Assembly (NCBI RefSeq): GCF_003054555.1
Contig: NZ_CP026304.1
Location: forward strand, 1,612,001-1,676,000
Length of the DNA stretch: 64,000 nucleotides
From: Streptomyces lunaelactis
Lineage (GTDB): Bacteria; Actinomycetota; Actinomycetes; Streptomycetales; Streptomycetaceae
Reading direction: 5' to 3'
In this document: piece by piece, positions 26,619-37,766 of the stretch
How the letters are laid out: the number at the start of each line of letters is the position of its first letter
How positions within the stretch are numbered: the stretch's first letter is position 1
Program-made: the position numbers and the translations under genes
Notes under the pieces: generated by a model
The model's input: the letters and a program-made list of their open reading frames with translations, nothing else
Told to the model about the DNA's origin: nothing
Databases searched by the model: none

Positions 26619-27206
26619 ATGGGACAGCGCTATGAACGAATAGAAGGCCGGATCCTCGACTTCATCGAGCGGCAGCCCGTCTTCTTCACCGCCACCGCCC
26701 CGCTGAGCGGCGACGGGCACATCAACCTCTCCCCCAAGGGCCGCAGCGGCACGCTCGTCGTCATCGACGAGCTGACCCTCGCCTATCTGGACTTCGGCGG
26801 CAGCGGCGCCGAGACCATCGCCCACCTCCGCGAGGAGGGGAACGGACGCATCACCCTGATGTGGTGCGCGTTCACCGGCCCGCCCAAGGTGCTGCGGGTG
26901 CACGGCAGCGGTGAGGCGGTCTTCCGGGACGACCCGCGCTGGGCCGAGTTCATCCCGCACTTCAAGGAGGTCGACGGGCCGAGCGCCCGCGCGATCATCG
27001 TCATCCACGCGCAGCGGATCAGTGACGCCTGCGGATTCGCCGTGCCGTTCATGGAGTACCAGGAGGAGCGCACCCAGCACGCGGAGCACTTCGGCCGTAA
27101 GTCGGACGAGGAGTTCGCCGCGTACTGCGAGAAGAAGGACCACGTCGGGGTGAGCCTGGACGGGCTGCCGGCACTGCCGCTTCCGCTCCCCGCGCGTACC
27201 GACTGA
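26619..27206 (+). CDS. Pyridoxamine 5'-phosphate oxidase-family (split-barrel flavin/F420) protein
   Basis: 195 residues. The N-terminal split barrel is recognisable: RILDFIERQPVFFTATAPLS, GHINLSPKGRSGTLVVIDEL, LAYLDFGGSGAETIAHLREE and RITLMWCAFTGPPKVLRVHG. The C-terminal extension EYQEERTQHAEHFGRKSDEE is family typical. Binding of FMN or F420 is expected; the reaction is unknown. The ATG at 26619 has GATAAT 7 bp upstream and no ribosome site, suggesting a leaderless transcript. It is divergent from argG and close to the flavin operon, but 28112 onward appears to be a separate transcript. Confidence 0.83.
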   Translation: MGQRYERIEGRILDFIERQPVFFTATAPLSGDGHINLSPKGRSGTLVVIDELTLAYLDFGGSGAETIAHLREEGNGRITLMWCAFTGPPKVLRVHGSGEAVFRDDPRWAEFIPHFKEVDGPSARAIIVIHAQRISDACGFAVPFMEYQEERTQHAEHFGRKSDEEFAAYCEKKDHVGVSLDGLPALPLPLPARTD

Positions 27207-27284
27207 CCTCCGCCGGAGCAGTCGCAGGGCATACGGCGCAGTCCGGGCGGCGCACGGCTCGCGGCGCGCGTACGGTCGTGAACC

Positions 27285-27992
27285 ATGCGCCCCGGTCTCG
27301 CACTTGGCTCCGTTCTGCTGCTGCTCGCCGCCGGTACGGTCGCGGCCGTCCCCGGCCGCGCGGCCCCACTCCCCGAGCGGATGGGCGACACCGGCGGTGG
27401 CAGCCAGCTGATCACCGCCGTGGCCGCGCGCCCCGGCGCCACCACCGGAAGGGTCACCTGGTGGGACCGCCGCCGCGACGGGGGGTGGGTGGCGGCCGGC
27501 TCGGCGGCGGCGCGATTCGGCGCGAAGGGCCTGGTCGAGGGCGCCCGTCGGAAGCAGAGCACCTTCACCACGCCGACCGGGCTGTACGACCTGCCGTACG
27601 CCTTCGGGATCAAGGCCGTGCCCGCCGGGACCCGCTACGCCTACCGCACGGTGACGAAGAGGTCCTGGTGGTGCCAGGACAACCGGGCCCGTGCGTACAA
27701 CCGCTGGGTCGAGGGGCTGCCCGCCGACTGCCGGGCGGCCGAGTCCGAGCATCTGGTCTCGTACGCGAAGCAGTACGCCCGCGCCCTGGTCATCGGCTTC
27801 AACTACCACCGCCCGGTGCGCGGCCGGGGTGCCGGAATCTTCCTCCACGTCAATGGGCGTGGCGCGACGGCCGGTTGCGTGTCCGTGCCGGACGCGGCCA
27901 TGAGCCGGATTCTGGCCTGGGCCGACCAGCGGCGCGATCCGCACATCGCGATCGGGACCAGTGGCGGACCGACCGCGATCACTCGCTACTGA
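27285..27992 (+). CDS. Secreted L,D-transpeptidase-like (YkuD-fold) protein
   Basis: 235 residues. A signal peptide starts MRPGLALGSVLLLLAAGTVA with a probable cleavage near GRAAP. The catalytic motif of the L,D-transpeptidase fold is at the C-terminus: GIFLHVNGRGATAGCVSVPD, containing the His and the nucleophile Cys. Middle motifs are QSTFTTPTGLYDLPYAFGIK. Proteins of this fold form 3-3 peptidoglycan crosslinks or attach proteins; some are untested. No LysM or Ig-like domain is present, so it is a minimal version. ATG 27285 begins the signal peptide directly. The gap to the next gene is 119 bp. Confidence 0.85.
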   Translation: MRPGLALGSVLLLLAAGTVAAVPGRAAPLPERMGDTGGGSQLITAVAARPGATTGRVTWWDRRRDGGWVAAGSAAARFGAKGLVEGARRKQSTFTTPTGLYDLPYAFGIKAVPAGTRYAYRTVTKRSWWCQDNRARAYNRWVEGLPADCRAAESEHLVSYAKQYARALVIGFNYHRPVRGRGAGIFLHVNGRGATAGCVSVPDAAMSRILAWADQRRDPHIAIGTSGGPTAITRY

Positions 27993-28111
27993 CCGGGCCG
28001 GAGGCGACGGCGGCCGACCGGCTCACAGATTCCACAAACACCGCTCGAGTTGAACTGGACGCTCCTCGCACGCGTATTCCCACGCGAAAGAGGTACAGGC
28101 GAGGAGCAGTC

Positions 28112-29485
28112 GTGGCGATGTTGCAGAGCGGTCGGGCCGCGAGACGCCAGACCATGCGGGCGATCCGGCCCCGTCGTGACCCGGCGGTGGCGTTGCTGGC
28201 GGTCGCCTGGGCGGGGGCGATGGCCGTGCTGTCCCTGTGGTGGCAGAACACGGCGGTGGTGCACATGACCACCGCCGAGTGGCTGATCGGCGCCGGCAGG
28301 ATCACCGGTCTGCTGGGCGGATACGTGATCGCACTGGTGGTACTGCTGATGGCGCGCGTCCCCGCTCTGGAACGGCGGGTGGGTTCCGACCGGGTGACCC
28401 GCTGGCACGCGATGAGCGGCCGCTACGCGATCAGTCTGATCGTCACGCATGTCGTGCTGACCGTATGGGGGTACGCCGTCCAGGCCCGTACCGGCCTCGT
28501 GGAGCAGACCGTCACCGTCGTCGTCGACTTCCCCGAAATGATCAAGGCGGCGATCGGCACGGCGCTCCTGCTGGTGGTCGGCTTCGTCTCGGCCGGCGCC
28601 GTGCGCCGCCGCATGCGCTACGAGACCTGGTACTACCTGCACCTCCTGACCTATGCCGCCGTATATCTGACCTTCTGGCACCAACTGGCCACCGGCGCCG
28701 AGTTCGTCGCCGGCTCGACCGCCCGCACGGTCTGGTACGTGCTGTACGCCGCAGTCGGCGTGCTGCTCCTCTGGTACCGGATCCTGGCGCCCGTGCGGCT
28801 CAACCTCTGGCACCGGATGCGGGTGGAATCCGTCGTGGACGAGGCTCCGGGGGTGGTCTCCGTGCTGATCACCGGGCGACGGCTGCACCGGCTCGGCGCC
28901 GAGGCGGGTCAGTTCTTCCGCTGGCGGTTCCTCACCAAGGGGCTGCGCTGGAGCGCCAATCCGTATTCACTCTCCGCCCCGCCCCGTCCCCATCTGATGC
29001 GCATCACCGTCAAGGCGGTCGGCAAGCACAGCACGGCGCTCGCCGGACTGGAGCCGGGGACGCGGGTCTGGGCCGAGGGCCCGTACGGAGCCATGACCGC
29101 CGGCCGCCGGAGCCGCAACAAGGTGCTGCTGATCGCGGGCGGCGCGGGGATCACCCCGCTGCGGGCGCTGTTCGAGACGCTGCCCGGCGGTCCGGGCGAC
29201 CTGACACTGCTCTACCGGGCCAGCGAGAGGCGGGACCTGGCGCTCTGGAGCGAGCTGCAGCAGATCGCTCAGCGCCGGGACGCACAGCTGATGTACGCGG
29301 TGAACGGTCCCGACGGGGCCCGGCCCGAGATCACCGCCGAGCGGCTCAAGGAGGTGCTGCCCGACATCGACGAGCACGACGTCTATCTCTGCGGGCCGCC
29401 CGGTCTCGCCGATGAGTCGTACCAGGCACTGCGCGAAGCCGGAGTGCCGTCCCGCCGGATCCACCACGAGTCCTTCGAGATGTGA
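28112..29485 (+). CDS. Ferric-reductase-like transmembrane protein with FAD/NAD(P) oxidoreductase domain
   Basis: About 457 residues. The N-terminal half has six hydrophobic segments of the ferric-reductase/NOX heme domain with conserved His in membrane helices (WHAMSGRYAISLIVTHVVLT, YLHLLTYAAVYLTFWHQL). The C-terminal half is a ferredoxin-reductase module: NPYSLSAPPRP (FAD-binding RxYS-type, here NPYS), LLIAGGAGITPLRALFE (NAD(P)) and DVYLCGPPGLADESYQAL. It would move electrons from cytosolic NAD(P)H through FAD and two hemes across the membrane. The GTG at 28112 follows GAGGAG by 5 bp. The TTG/GTG of the next gene immediately follows, so the three genes form an operon. Confidence 0.9.
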   Translation: MAMLQSGRAARRQTMRAIRPRRDPAVALLAVAWAGAMAVLSLWWQNTAVVHMTTAEWLIGAGRITGLLGGYVIALVVLLMARVPALERRVGSDRVTRWHAMSGRYAISLIVTHVVLTVWGYAVQARTGLVEQTVTVVVDFPEMIKAAIGTALLLVVGFVSAGAVRRRMRYETWYYLHLLTYAAVYLTFWHQLATGAEFVAGSTARTVWYVLYAAVGVLLLWYRILAPVRLNLWHRMRVESVVDEAPGVVSVLITGRRLHRLGAEAGQFFRWRFLTKGLRWSANPYSLSAPPRPHLMRITVKAVGKHSTALAGLEPGTRVWAEGPYGAMTAGRRSRNKVLLIAGGAGITPLRALFETLPGGPGDLTLLYRASERRDLALWSELQQIAQRRDAQLMYAVNGPDGARPEITAERLKEVLPDIDEHDVYLCGPPGLADESYQALREAGVPSRRIHHESFEM

Positions 29486-29493
29486 GGCCGTCC

Positions 29494-30405
29494 TTGAAGA
29501 GGAAACATCCGCTTCGCCGGATCATGCTCGGCATCGCCGCCACCGCGTCCGGTGTCGTCCTGCTGCTCGCACTGAAGCAGCCGGGCAACACCGTGGTCGA
29601 GGCGTCGTCGCAGGCCGGCTCTCAAGTGCCGCCCGCCGGCTCGGCGTCCGCCGGGAACGGAGCCGGGAACGCCGGGGGACAGACGGTGCTCGGTGACGTC
29701 GCGGGCACGCAGTACGGCGACGTCCAGGTCCAGCTCACCCTCAGCGGCGGCAGAATCACCGGGGCACAGGCGGTGAAGGCGCCCGGCGCCGACGAGAACA
29801 GCCGCCGGATCGGCGCCAAGGCGATCCCCAAGCTCAACCAGGCCGTGATGGCGGCGCAGAGCGCACAGATCGACGCGGTCTCCGGGGCCAGTTACACCAG
29901 CGAGGGCTACATCAAGTCCCTGCAGAGCGCGCTCGACAAGGCCGGGGGTGTGGGGGCACCGGGCTCCGACGCGCAGGCCGGGACCCAGCCCGGGGCAGGG
30001 ACGCAGCCCGGATCCGGATCCGGCACCGACACCGGCTCGGGATCGGGATCGGGATCGGACGACGACTCGGGATCGGGCACGGGCACCGGCTCGGGCTCGG
30101 TTTCCGGCTCCGATGGCGCCGCCCCGGCGGCGAAGACCGTCCTCGGCGACGTGGCCAACACCCAGTACGGCCCGGTGCAGGTCCGGATCACGGTCAGCGG
30201 GGGCAAGGTCACCGCGGCCGACGCCGTCAAGGCACCCGGCTCCGACGCCAACAGCCGGCAGATCGCCGCCAATGCTGTGCCCAAGCTCAACCAGGCGGCG
30301 GTCACGGCGCAGAGCGCACAGATCGACTCGGTCTCCGGCGCCAGCTACACCAGCGAGGGCTACATCACGTCCCTGCAGAGCGCGCTCGACAAGGCGGGTG
30401 TGTGA
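29494..30405 (+). CDS. Membrane-anchored protein with two FMN-binding domains
   Basis: About 303 residues. A basic N-terminus KRKHPLRRIM and one hydrophobic segment form a signal anchor, so the rest is outside. Two FMN_bind domains follow, each with QYG(D/P)VQV..., VKAPG(A/S)D and the flavin attachment motif D(A/S)VSGASYTSEGY. Both carry Ser in the usual Thr position of the SGAT motif. A Gly/Ser/Asp linker (GSGSGTDTGSGSGSGS) separates them. ApbE-type enzymes attach FMN to this motif covalently. The start is TTG 29494 with GAGG six bases before it; GTG 29482, overlapping the upstream stop, is the alternative. The two domains are near copies, implying internal duplication. Confidence 0.88.
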   Translation: MKRKHPLRRIMLGIAATASGVVLLLALKQPGNTVVEASSQAGSQVPPAGSASAGNGAGNAGGQTVLGDVAGTQYGDVQVQLTLSGGRITGAQAVKAPGADENSRRIGAKAIPKLNQAVMAAQSAQIDAVSGASYTSEGYIKSLQSALDKAGGVGAPGSDAQAGTQPGAGTQPGSGSGTDTGSGSGSGSDDDSGSGTGTGSGSVSGSDGAAPAAKTVLGDVANTQYGPVQVRITVSGGKVTAADAVKAPGSDANSRQIAANAVPKLNQAAVTAQSAQIDSVSGASYTSEGYITSLQSALDKAGV

Positions 30406-31178
30406 TGCCCGGCCGGCAGCGGCTGCGCCATGTCGAACACTCCATGGGCACGGTGTTCTCGTTCGACATCCGTATCGCCGCCCGCAGCGACGCTCCCAGG
30501 GTGCGTGCCGGACTCGCCGCCGCCGTGGCCGGTCTGCACCGCGTGGACGAGATCTTCTCGACGTACCGTCAGGACAGCCAGCTCAGCCGGCTCGCCCGCG
30601 GCGAACTCCCGCTCGGGGACTGTGTCGCCGAGGTCGCCGAGGTGCTCGACCTGTGCTCGGAGGCGGAGCACGAGAGCAACGGCTGGTTCACCGCTCGCTA
30701 CGCCGGCGAGCTGGATCCGACCGGTCTGGTCAAGGGCTGGGCGGTGGAGTGCGCGGTCCGCATGCTCGCTTCGTCCGGTGCGGATTCGGTCTGCCTCAAC
30801 GGAGGCGGCGACATCCAGCTGTACGGCGGCCCCTGGCGGGTGGGCGTCTGCGACCCGCTCCACCCGGGCGAGCTCGTCACCGTGATCGAGGCCGACGAGG
30901 GCGTCGCCGTCGCCACCTCGGGCCCTGCGGAGCGCGGCTGCCACATTGTCGTCCCGCACACCCGCCGGCCCCCCGCCGAGGGCATGGCGTCGATGACCGT
31001 CGTCTGCCCGGGACTGACCCAGGCCGACGCCCGGGCGACCGCCGCGTACGCCATGGGCGGGCGGGCCCGCGACTGGCTGGAGGAGCTGCCCGACACCGAG
31101 GGCTTTGCGGTCAATGCCGACGGCAGCACGTGGCGGACCCGCGGATTCGACCGTCACACGGCGAAGTTGACCGCCTGA
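30405..31178 (+). CDS. apbE: FAD:protein FMN transferase (ApbE-like) without a visible signal peptide
   Basis: About 257 residues. Core motifs are HSMGTVFSFDIR, STYRQDSQLSRL, the Mg/FAD loop LDPTGLVKGWAVE, CLNGGGDIQLYG and TQADARATAAYAMGG. It transfers FMN from FAD to Thr/Ser of SGA(T/S) motifs. The usual HI(I/L)DP(R)TG segment reads HIVVPHTRRP, so the Asp and Gly are missing. Most ApbE proteins are exported lipoproteins; this one has no signal peptide or lipobox, which raises the question of where the FMN protein is modified. The start (ATG 30405) overlaps the upstream stop. Confidence 0.88.
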   Translation: MPGRQRLRHVEHSMGTVFSFDIRIAARSDAPRVRAGLAAAVAGLHRVDEIFSTYRQDSQLSRLARGELPLGDCVAEVAEVLDLCSEAEHESNGWFTARYAGELDPTGLVKGWAVECAVRMLASSGADSVCLNGGGDIQLYGGPWRVGVCDPLHPGELVTVIEADEGVAVATSGPAERGCHIVVPHTRRPPAEGMASMTVVCPGLTQADARATAAYAMGGRARDWLEELPDTEGFAVNADGSTWRTRGFDRHTAKLTA

Positions 31179-31197
31179 CGACCGGCCTCCGGCGCCC

Positions 31198-31734
31198 TCA
31201 GCGGTCGTTCTGGGCCAGGCGCAGCAGATGGTCCGCCAGCGCCTGGCCGCCGTTCGGGTCGCGGCTGATCAGGATCAGCGTGTCGTCGCCGGCGATGGTG
31301 CCGAGGATGTCGTGCAGTTCGGCCTGGTCGATGGCCGAGGCGAGGAACTGGGCGGCCCCCGGCGGCGTACGCAGCACCACGAGGTTGGCCGAGGCTTCGG
31401 CGGAGATCAGCAGTTCGCCGGAGAGGCGCCGCATGCGCTCCTCCTTGGCCGACTCACCGAGCGGCGCCTGCGGAGTGCGGTAGCCGCCCTCGCTGGGCAC
31501 CGCGTAGATCAGCTCACCGCCGGTGTTGCGGATCTTCACCGCGCCCAGCTCGTCGAGGTCGCGGGAGAGCGTCGCCTGAGTGACGCTCAGCCCGTTGTCC
31601 GCGAGGAGCTTCGCCAACTGGCTCTGCGAGCGCACCGGCTGCCGGTTGAGGATGTCCACGATCCGGCGGTGGCGGGCCGTGCGGGTCTGCGGTACTACGG
31701 CCCCGCCGTGCTCGGTGTCCTGCGCCTCGGTCAT
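31198..31734 (-). CDS. argR: Arginine repressor
   Basis: About 178 residues. The N-terminal winged helix is visible: [40 protein letters not shown]. The C-terminal arginine-binding/oligomer domain has [39 protein letters not shown]. It is hexameric in relatives and represses arg genes with arginine as co-repressor. The ATG at 31734 lies 10 bp after the argD stop; an earlier ATG at 31776 would overlap argD. It is the last gene of argCJBDR, so it is expected to repress its own operon through the ARG boxes upstream of argC. Confidence 0.95.
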   Translation of the reverse strand: MTEAQDTEHGGAVVPQTRTARHRRIVDILNRQPVRSQSQLAKLLADNGLSVTQATLSRDLDELGAVKIRNTGGELIYAVPSEGGYRTPQAPLGESAKEERMRRLSGELLISAEASANLVVLRTPPGAAQFLASAIDQAELHDILGTIAGDDTLILISRDPNGGQALADHLLRLAQNDR

Positions 31735-31744
31735 CGTCGTCGTC

Positions 31745-32941
31745 TCATTCCCCGGATCGTCCTTCCCCGTACACACCGTCGAGGACGCCGGGGAGCGCCT
31801 GGAGAAACGCGTTCACTTCCGCGTCACCGATGATCAGCGGCGGCATGAGCCGTACGACATCGGGGGCGGGAGCGTTCACCAGGAAACCGGCACCCTGAGC
31901 CACCTGCTGCACCTGAGGCGCGAGGGACTCCGTGAGCACGATACCCAGCAGCAGGCCCGCGCCACGGACATGGGAGACCAGCGGGTGGCCGAGGGACTCG
32001 ATTCCGTCCCGCAGTTTCTCGCCCAGCCGCTTCACCTCGTCGAGGGTCCCGTCGGACGCGAGGGTGTCGAGCACGGCGAGTCCGGCCGCGCACGCGACCG
32101 GGTTTCCGCCGAACGTCGTGCCGTGCTGTCCGGGCCGGAGCAGGTCCGCGGCCGGGCCGAAGACCACGGTCGCGCCGATCGGGAGCCCGCCGCCGAGACC
32201 CTTGGCGAGGGTGACGACATCGGGCTCGACGCCCTGGTGGGCCTGGTGCTCGAACCAGTGGCCGGTGCGCCCGATGCCCGTCTGGACCTCGTCGAGGACA
32301 AGCAGCGTGCCGGTGGCCCGGGTGATCTCCCGGGCGGCCTCCAGATAGCCCTTGGGCGGGACGACCACGCCGCTCTCGCCCTGGATCGGCTCGATGATCA
32401 GCAGCGCGGTCTCTTCAGTGACCGCGGCCCGCAGCGCCTCGACATCGCCGAAGGGGACGTGCGTGACATCTCCGGGCAGCGGCAGGAACGGTTCTTTCTT
32501 GGCGGGCTGTCCGGTGAGGGCGAGCGCGCCCATCGTGCGGCCGTGGAAGCCGCCGCCGGTGGCGACCATGTGCTGACGGCCCGTCAGCCGGCCGATCTTG
32601 AAGGCGGCTTCGTTGGCCTCGGCACCGGAGTTGCAGAAGAAGACGCGGCCGGGGCGGCCGAAGAGCTGGATGAGGCGCTCGGCGAGCGCGACGGGCGGCT
32701 CGGCGACGTAGAGGTTGGAGACATGGCCGAGTGAGGCGATCTGCCGGGAGACAGCCTCGACGATCGCGGGGTGGGCATGGCCGAGCGCGTTCACGGCGAT
32801 ACCGCCGACGAAGTCGCAGTACTCGGTGCCGTCCGCGTCCCAGACCTGGGCGCCTTCGCCGCGTACGAGGGCCAGCTTCGGCGTGCCGTAGTTGTCCGAC
32901 ATCACGCCCTGCCAGCGCTGCGCGAGCTCCTCATTGCTCAT
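31745..32941 (-). CDS. argD: Acetylornithine aminotransferase
   Basis: 398 residues, class III PLP aminotransferase. Visible features are [60 protein letters not shown], and the PLP lysine in [14 protein letters not shown]. It transaminates N-acetylglutamate semialdehyde to N-acetylornithine. The start overlaps the argB stop by 4 bp. Confidence 0.96.
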   Translation of the reverse strand: MSNEELAQRWQGVMSDNYGTPKLALVRGEGAQVWDADGTEYCDFVGGIAVNALGHAHPAIVEAVSRQIASLGHVSNLYVAEPPVALAERLIQLFGRPGRVFFCNSGAEANEAAFKIGRLTGRQHMVATGGGFHGRTMGALALTGQPAKKEPFLPLPGDVTHVPFGDVEALRAAVTEETALLIIEPIQGESGVVVPPKGYLEAAREITRATGTLLVLDEVQTGIGRTGHWFEHQAHQGVEPDVVTLAKGLGGGLPIGATVVFGPAADLLRPGQHGTTFGGNPVACAAGLAVLDTLASDGTLDEVKRLGEKLRDGIESLGHPLVSHVRGAGLLLGIVLTESLAPQVQQVAQGAGFLVNAPAPDVVRLMPPLIIGDAEVNAFLQALPGVLDGVYGEGRSGE

Positions 32942-33833
32942 GGTTCCCCCTGTCCGTCGGGCACGACCATCGTGCCGATGCCCGAGTCGGTGAAGATCTC
33001 CAGCAGGATCGAGTGCGGTACACGGCCGTCGAGCACGCGGGCGGTGTTGACCCCGTTGCGCACGGCGTGCAGACAGCCCTCCATCTTGGGGACCATGCCG
33101 CTGGACAGGTCGGGCAGCAGCTTCTCCAGCTGGGTGGCGGTGAGCCTGCTGATCACTTCGTCGCTGTTGGGCCAGTCCTCGAAGAGACCCTCGACATCGG
33201 TGAGGACCATCAGTGTCTCGGCGCCGAGCGCGGCGGCGAGCGCGGCCGCGGCGGTGTCGGCGTTGACGTTGTAGACGTGGTGGTCGTCGGCGGAGCGCGC
33301 GATCGAGGAGATGACCGGGATACGGCCGTCGTCGAGGAGCGCCTGGATGGCGCCCGTGTCGATCTCGGTGATCTCGCCGACCCGGCCGATGTCGACCAGT
33401 TCGCCGTCGATCTGCGGCTGGTGCTTGGTGGCGGTGATGGTGTGCGCGTCCTCGCCCGTCATACCGACGGCGAGCGGGCCGTGCTGGTTGAGCAGCCCGA
33501 CGAGCTCGCGCTGGACCTTACCGGCGAGCACCATTCGTACGACGTCCATGGCTTCGGGTGTGGTGACCCGCAGGCCCGCCTTGAACTCGCTGACCAGGCC
33601 GTGCCGGTCGAGCTGGGCGCTGATCTGCGGGCCGCCGCCGTGGACCACGACCGGCTTGAGGCCTGCCTGCCGCAGAAAGACGACGTCCTGGGCGAAGGCG
33701 GCCTTGAGGTCCTCGTCGATCATGGCGTTGCCGCCGAACTTGACGACGACGGTCTTGCCGTTGTGCCGGGTCAGCCAGGGCAGCGCCTCGATGAGGATCT
33801 GGGCCTTCGGCAGCGCGGTGTGCTTACGGGCGC

Positions 33834-33837
<4 letters not shown>
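32938..33837 (-). CDS. argB: N-acetylglutamate kinase
   Basis: 299 residues of the amino-acid kinase fold: [59 protein letters not shown] and GSGMVPK-type ending [19 protein letters not shown]. It phosphorylates N-acetylglutamate in the second step. Feedback inhibition by arginine in relatives uses an N-terminal helix; about the right extension is present here. Start and stop overlap neighbours by 4 bp. Confidence 0.96.
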
Positions 33838-36081
<2,244 letters not shown>

Positions 36082-36117
36082 TCAGGTCACTGGCCTGCCC
36101 GCATCCGCGTTGAGACT

Positions 36118-36184
36118 GAGCGCTTGAGTTGGCCCTTTAGCGCTCGAGTTGGCCCGTCTGAGCATCGTTATTGGCCCGCAGGGT
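36118..36184. repeat. Intergenic repeat family, copy A (three GAGC...TTGGCC units)
   Basis: Three head-to-tail units of about 20 bp, each (G/T)AGCGCT(T/C)GAGTTGGCCC or a variant, the last reading GAGCATCGTTATTGGCCCGC followed by AGGGTA. The last unit matches the unit at 45730-45755 (GAGCGTTTTGGCTGGCCCGC, then AGGGTA). Copies occur at 37590-37650, 38617-38715 and 45691-45755. Confidence 0.75.
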
Positions 36185-36522
36185 AGCGGCCGGACCTATT
36201 CGGCATATTGATCTACTAGTGAACCTCTGAGTGCCGCAGTGCGCTCCACATCACCGCCGGCGGGCAACAGAGACCTCAGCGCCCGCGGATACCCGACCTG
36301 ACTTGCTCAGCGTCCGCCTGGCCGCCGCCCCAAGATCGCAAGCCCGCTGGGATCAACCTCTACGAAGAGCCGATCTAGGCGAGGGCGACGATTGAGCGCT
36401 CCACTTGGCCAGTGAGCGGCTCAGTTGACCCGGCCGCGCTCGGTGCGCGGCAGCGGCGGCCGGCCTGTAGGGGTCATCACGCATGCTAGTTTGTGAGCGA
36501 TCGTTCAACTATAGGAGCGTTG
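36185..36522. other. Gene-free interval with decayed mobile-element-like sequence
   Basis: No intact gene. A fragment in one forward frame ends KPAGINLYEEPI at a stop near 36378, followed by another unit of the intergenic repeat (GAGCGCTCCACTTGGCC, then GAGCGGCTCAGTTGACC) at about 36393-36430. The pattern suggests an old insertion-sequence remnant; IS21-like elements have such multiple terminal repeats, but I cannot show this. Confidence 0.4.
36497..36508. promoter_or_regulatory. Candidate TetR operator
   Basis: GAGCGATCGTTC is a near-perfect 12-bp palindrome 15 bp before the TetR start at 36523, overlapping the expected promoter. Confidence 0.5.
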
Positions 36523-37152
36523 ATGGGCCGCAAACAGGTCTGGGACCAGGACGAGGTGCTTGCCTCCGCTATGCGCCTGTTCCGTCGTCGTGGATACCTC
36601 GGCGCCTCGCTGCGCGACCTCGAAGAGGCGACCGGAATGCACCCGGGCAGCCTGTACCGGGCGTTCCACAGCAAGGAAGGCCTGTTCAGTGCCGCGCTGG
36701 ACGCCTACAACGAGCGTGTGGTGGAGGGCAGGGTTCGCGTCCATCTGCGGGACGCGGGGGACCCCGTGGCCGGCATCCGCTCGTTCTTCACCTCGGCGTT
36801 CGACACCGGCATCAGCCCCGAACCCGATCCGGGGTGCCTGCTCACCAACACCGCGGTGGAGTCGTTCACCGTTCCGCAGGCGGCGCCAGGCGTGCGCCGG
36901 GGGCTGGAGACGATCGAGTCCGGCTTCGCCGACGCGCTGACGCGCGCCCGCGCCCAGCGGCTGCTGCCCGCGGAACTCGACGTCGAGGAGTCAGCCGCCC
37001 AGCTCCTGGCGCTCTACCAGGGCCTGCTGGTGCTCGTCCGGTCCGGTACGGCCGCCGCCAAACTGCACACCATCACCGACGGAGCCCTGGCATCGATCGG
37101 CGCAGGGCAAGCCAAGACAGCCAAGCAAGTCAACGAAGAGGAAAAGCGATGA
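36523..37152 (+). CDS. TetR/AcrR-family transcriptional regulator
   Basis: About 209 residues. The helix-turn-helix is in GASLRDLEEATGMHPGSLYR, with VLASAMRLFRRRGY before and AFHSKEGLFSAALDAYNER after. The C-terminal part (GCLLTNTAVESFTVPQAAPG) fits the TetR_C family that often senses small reactive or aromatic compounds. ATG 36523 follows AGGAG; an upstream GTG at 36493 lies in the operator. The stop overlaps the start of the SnoaL-like gene, so the two are cotranscribed. The likely target is this two-gene unit. Confidence 0.9.
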   Translation: MGRKQVWDQDEVLASAMRLFRRRGYLGASLRDLEEATGMHPGSLYRAFHSKEGLFSAALDAYNERVVEGRVRVHLRDAGDPVAGIRSFFTSAFDTGISPEPDPGCLLTNTAVESFTVPQAAPGVRRGLETIESGFADALTRARAQRLLPAELDVEESAAQLLALYQGLLVLVRSGTAAAKLHTITDGALASIGAGQAKTAKQVNEEEKR

Positions 37153-37496
37153 GTGACCAACAGCAGCTCTGGGACAACTACGCCGCGTGCTGGTCGGCCG
37201 ACCCCTCGATACGGCTCACCGCGCTCGGCGCGGTCGCGGTCGACGACGTCACCTACCGGGATCCGGGGACCGAGGTCGGCGGCCTGGCCGAACTCAACGC
37301 GTACATGGGCGGCTTCGCCGGGGCGTTTCCCGGACACCGCTTCCGCATCGACGAGGTCCTCGACCACCACGACCGGTCACTGGCCCGCTGGACCCAGGTC
37401 GGCCCGGACGGCGAGACCTTCATGACAGGCGTGAGCAGCGCGGTGCACCGGGACGGCCTCCTCGCCGACGTGACCGGCTTCTTCCTCCCCGCCTGA
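37149..37496 (+). CDS. SnoaL-like (NTF2-fold) protein
   Basis: 115 residues. It has the NTF2/SnoaL-like cone fold pattern: LWDNYAACWSADPSIRLTAL, VDDVTYRDPGTEVGGLAELN, GHRFRIDEVLDHHDRSLARW, and VHRDGLLADVTGFFLPA. Such proteins are isomerases, cyclases, hydrolases or binding proteins; no catalytic assignment is possible. GAGGA lies 8 bp before the start. It is coupled to the TetR gene by an ATGA overlap. Its 3' side is followed by a copy of the intergenic repeat. Confidence 0.85.
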   Translation: MSDQQQLWDNYAACWSADPSIRLTALGAVAVDDVTYRDPGTEVGGLAELNAYMGGFAGAFPGHRFRIDEVLDHHDRSLARWTQVGPDGETFMTGVSSAVHRDGLLADVTGFFLPA

Positions 37497-37589
37497 CCAC
37501 TCCGGCCAGCCCGCCACCCACACAACCACCTACGGGCATCGCTCGGCGACTTCGGCGGCCGGGCACTGCACGGGCGCGTGAACTGTGTC

Positions 37590-37650
37590 TGAGCACGCTT
37601 GTTGGCTACACGGGCCAACTGGCGCGCTCAGTCACACGCGTGTGTGACTG
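37590..37650. repeat. Intergenic repeat family, copy B
   Basis: TGAGCACGCTTGTTGGC and an inverted GCCAACTGGCGCGCTCA flank a short spacer. These are followed by a perfect 8-bp inverted repeat AGTCACAC-GCGT-GTGTGACT at 37630-37649. It lies about 95 bp after the SnoaL-like gene. Confidence 0.75.
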
Positions 37651-37766
37651 ATTCCCAATCGTCGTTGTCAAACGTGCGGACCGATCGGCTGGGAGATCCG
37701 CGATGACATCCAGCGAGCTTCGTCGCGCTCGGCTGCGCCATCATCTGTTGGTGACGGCCACGGAGC

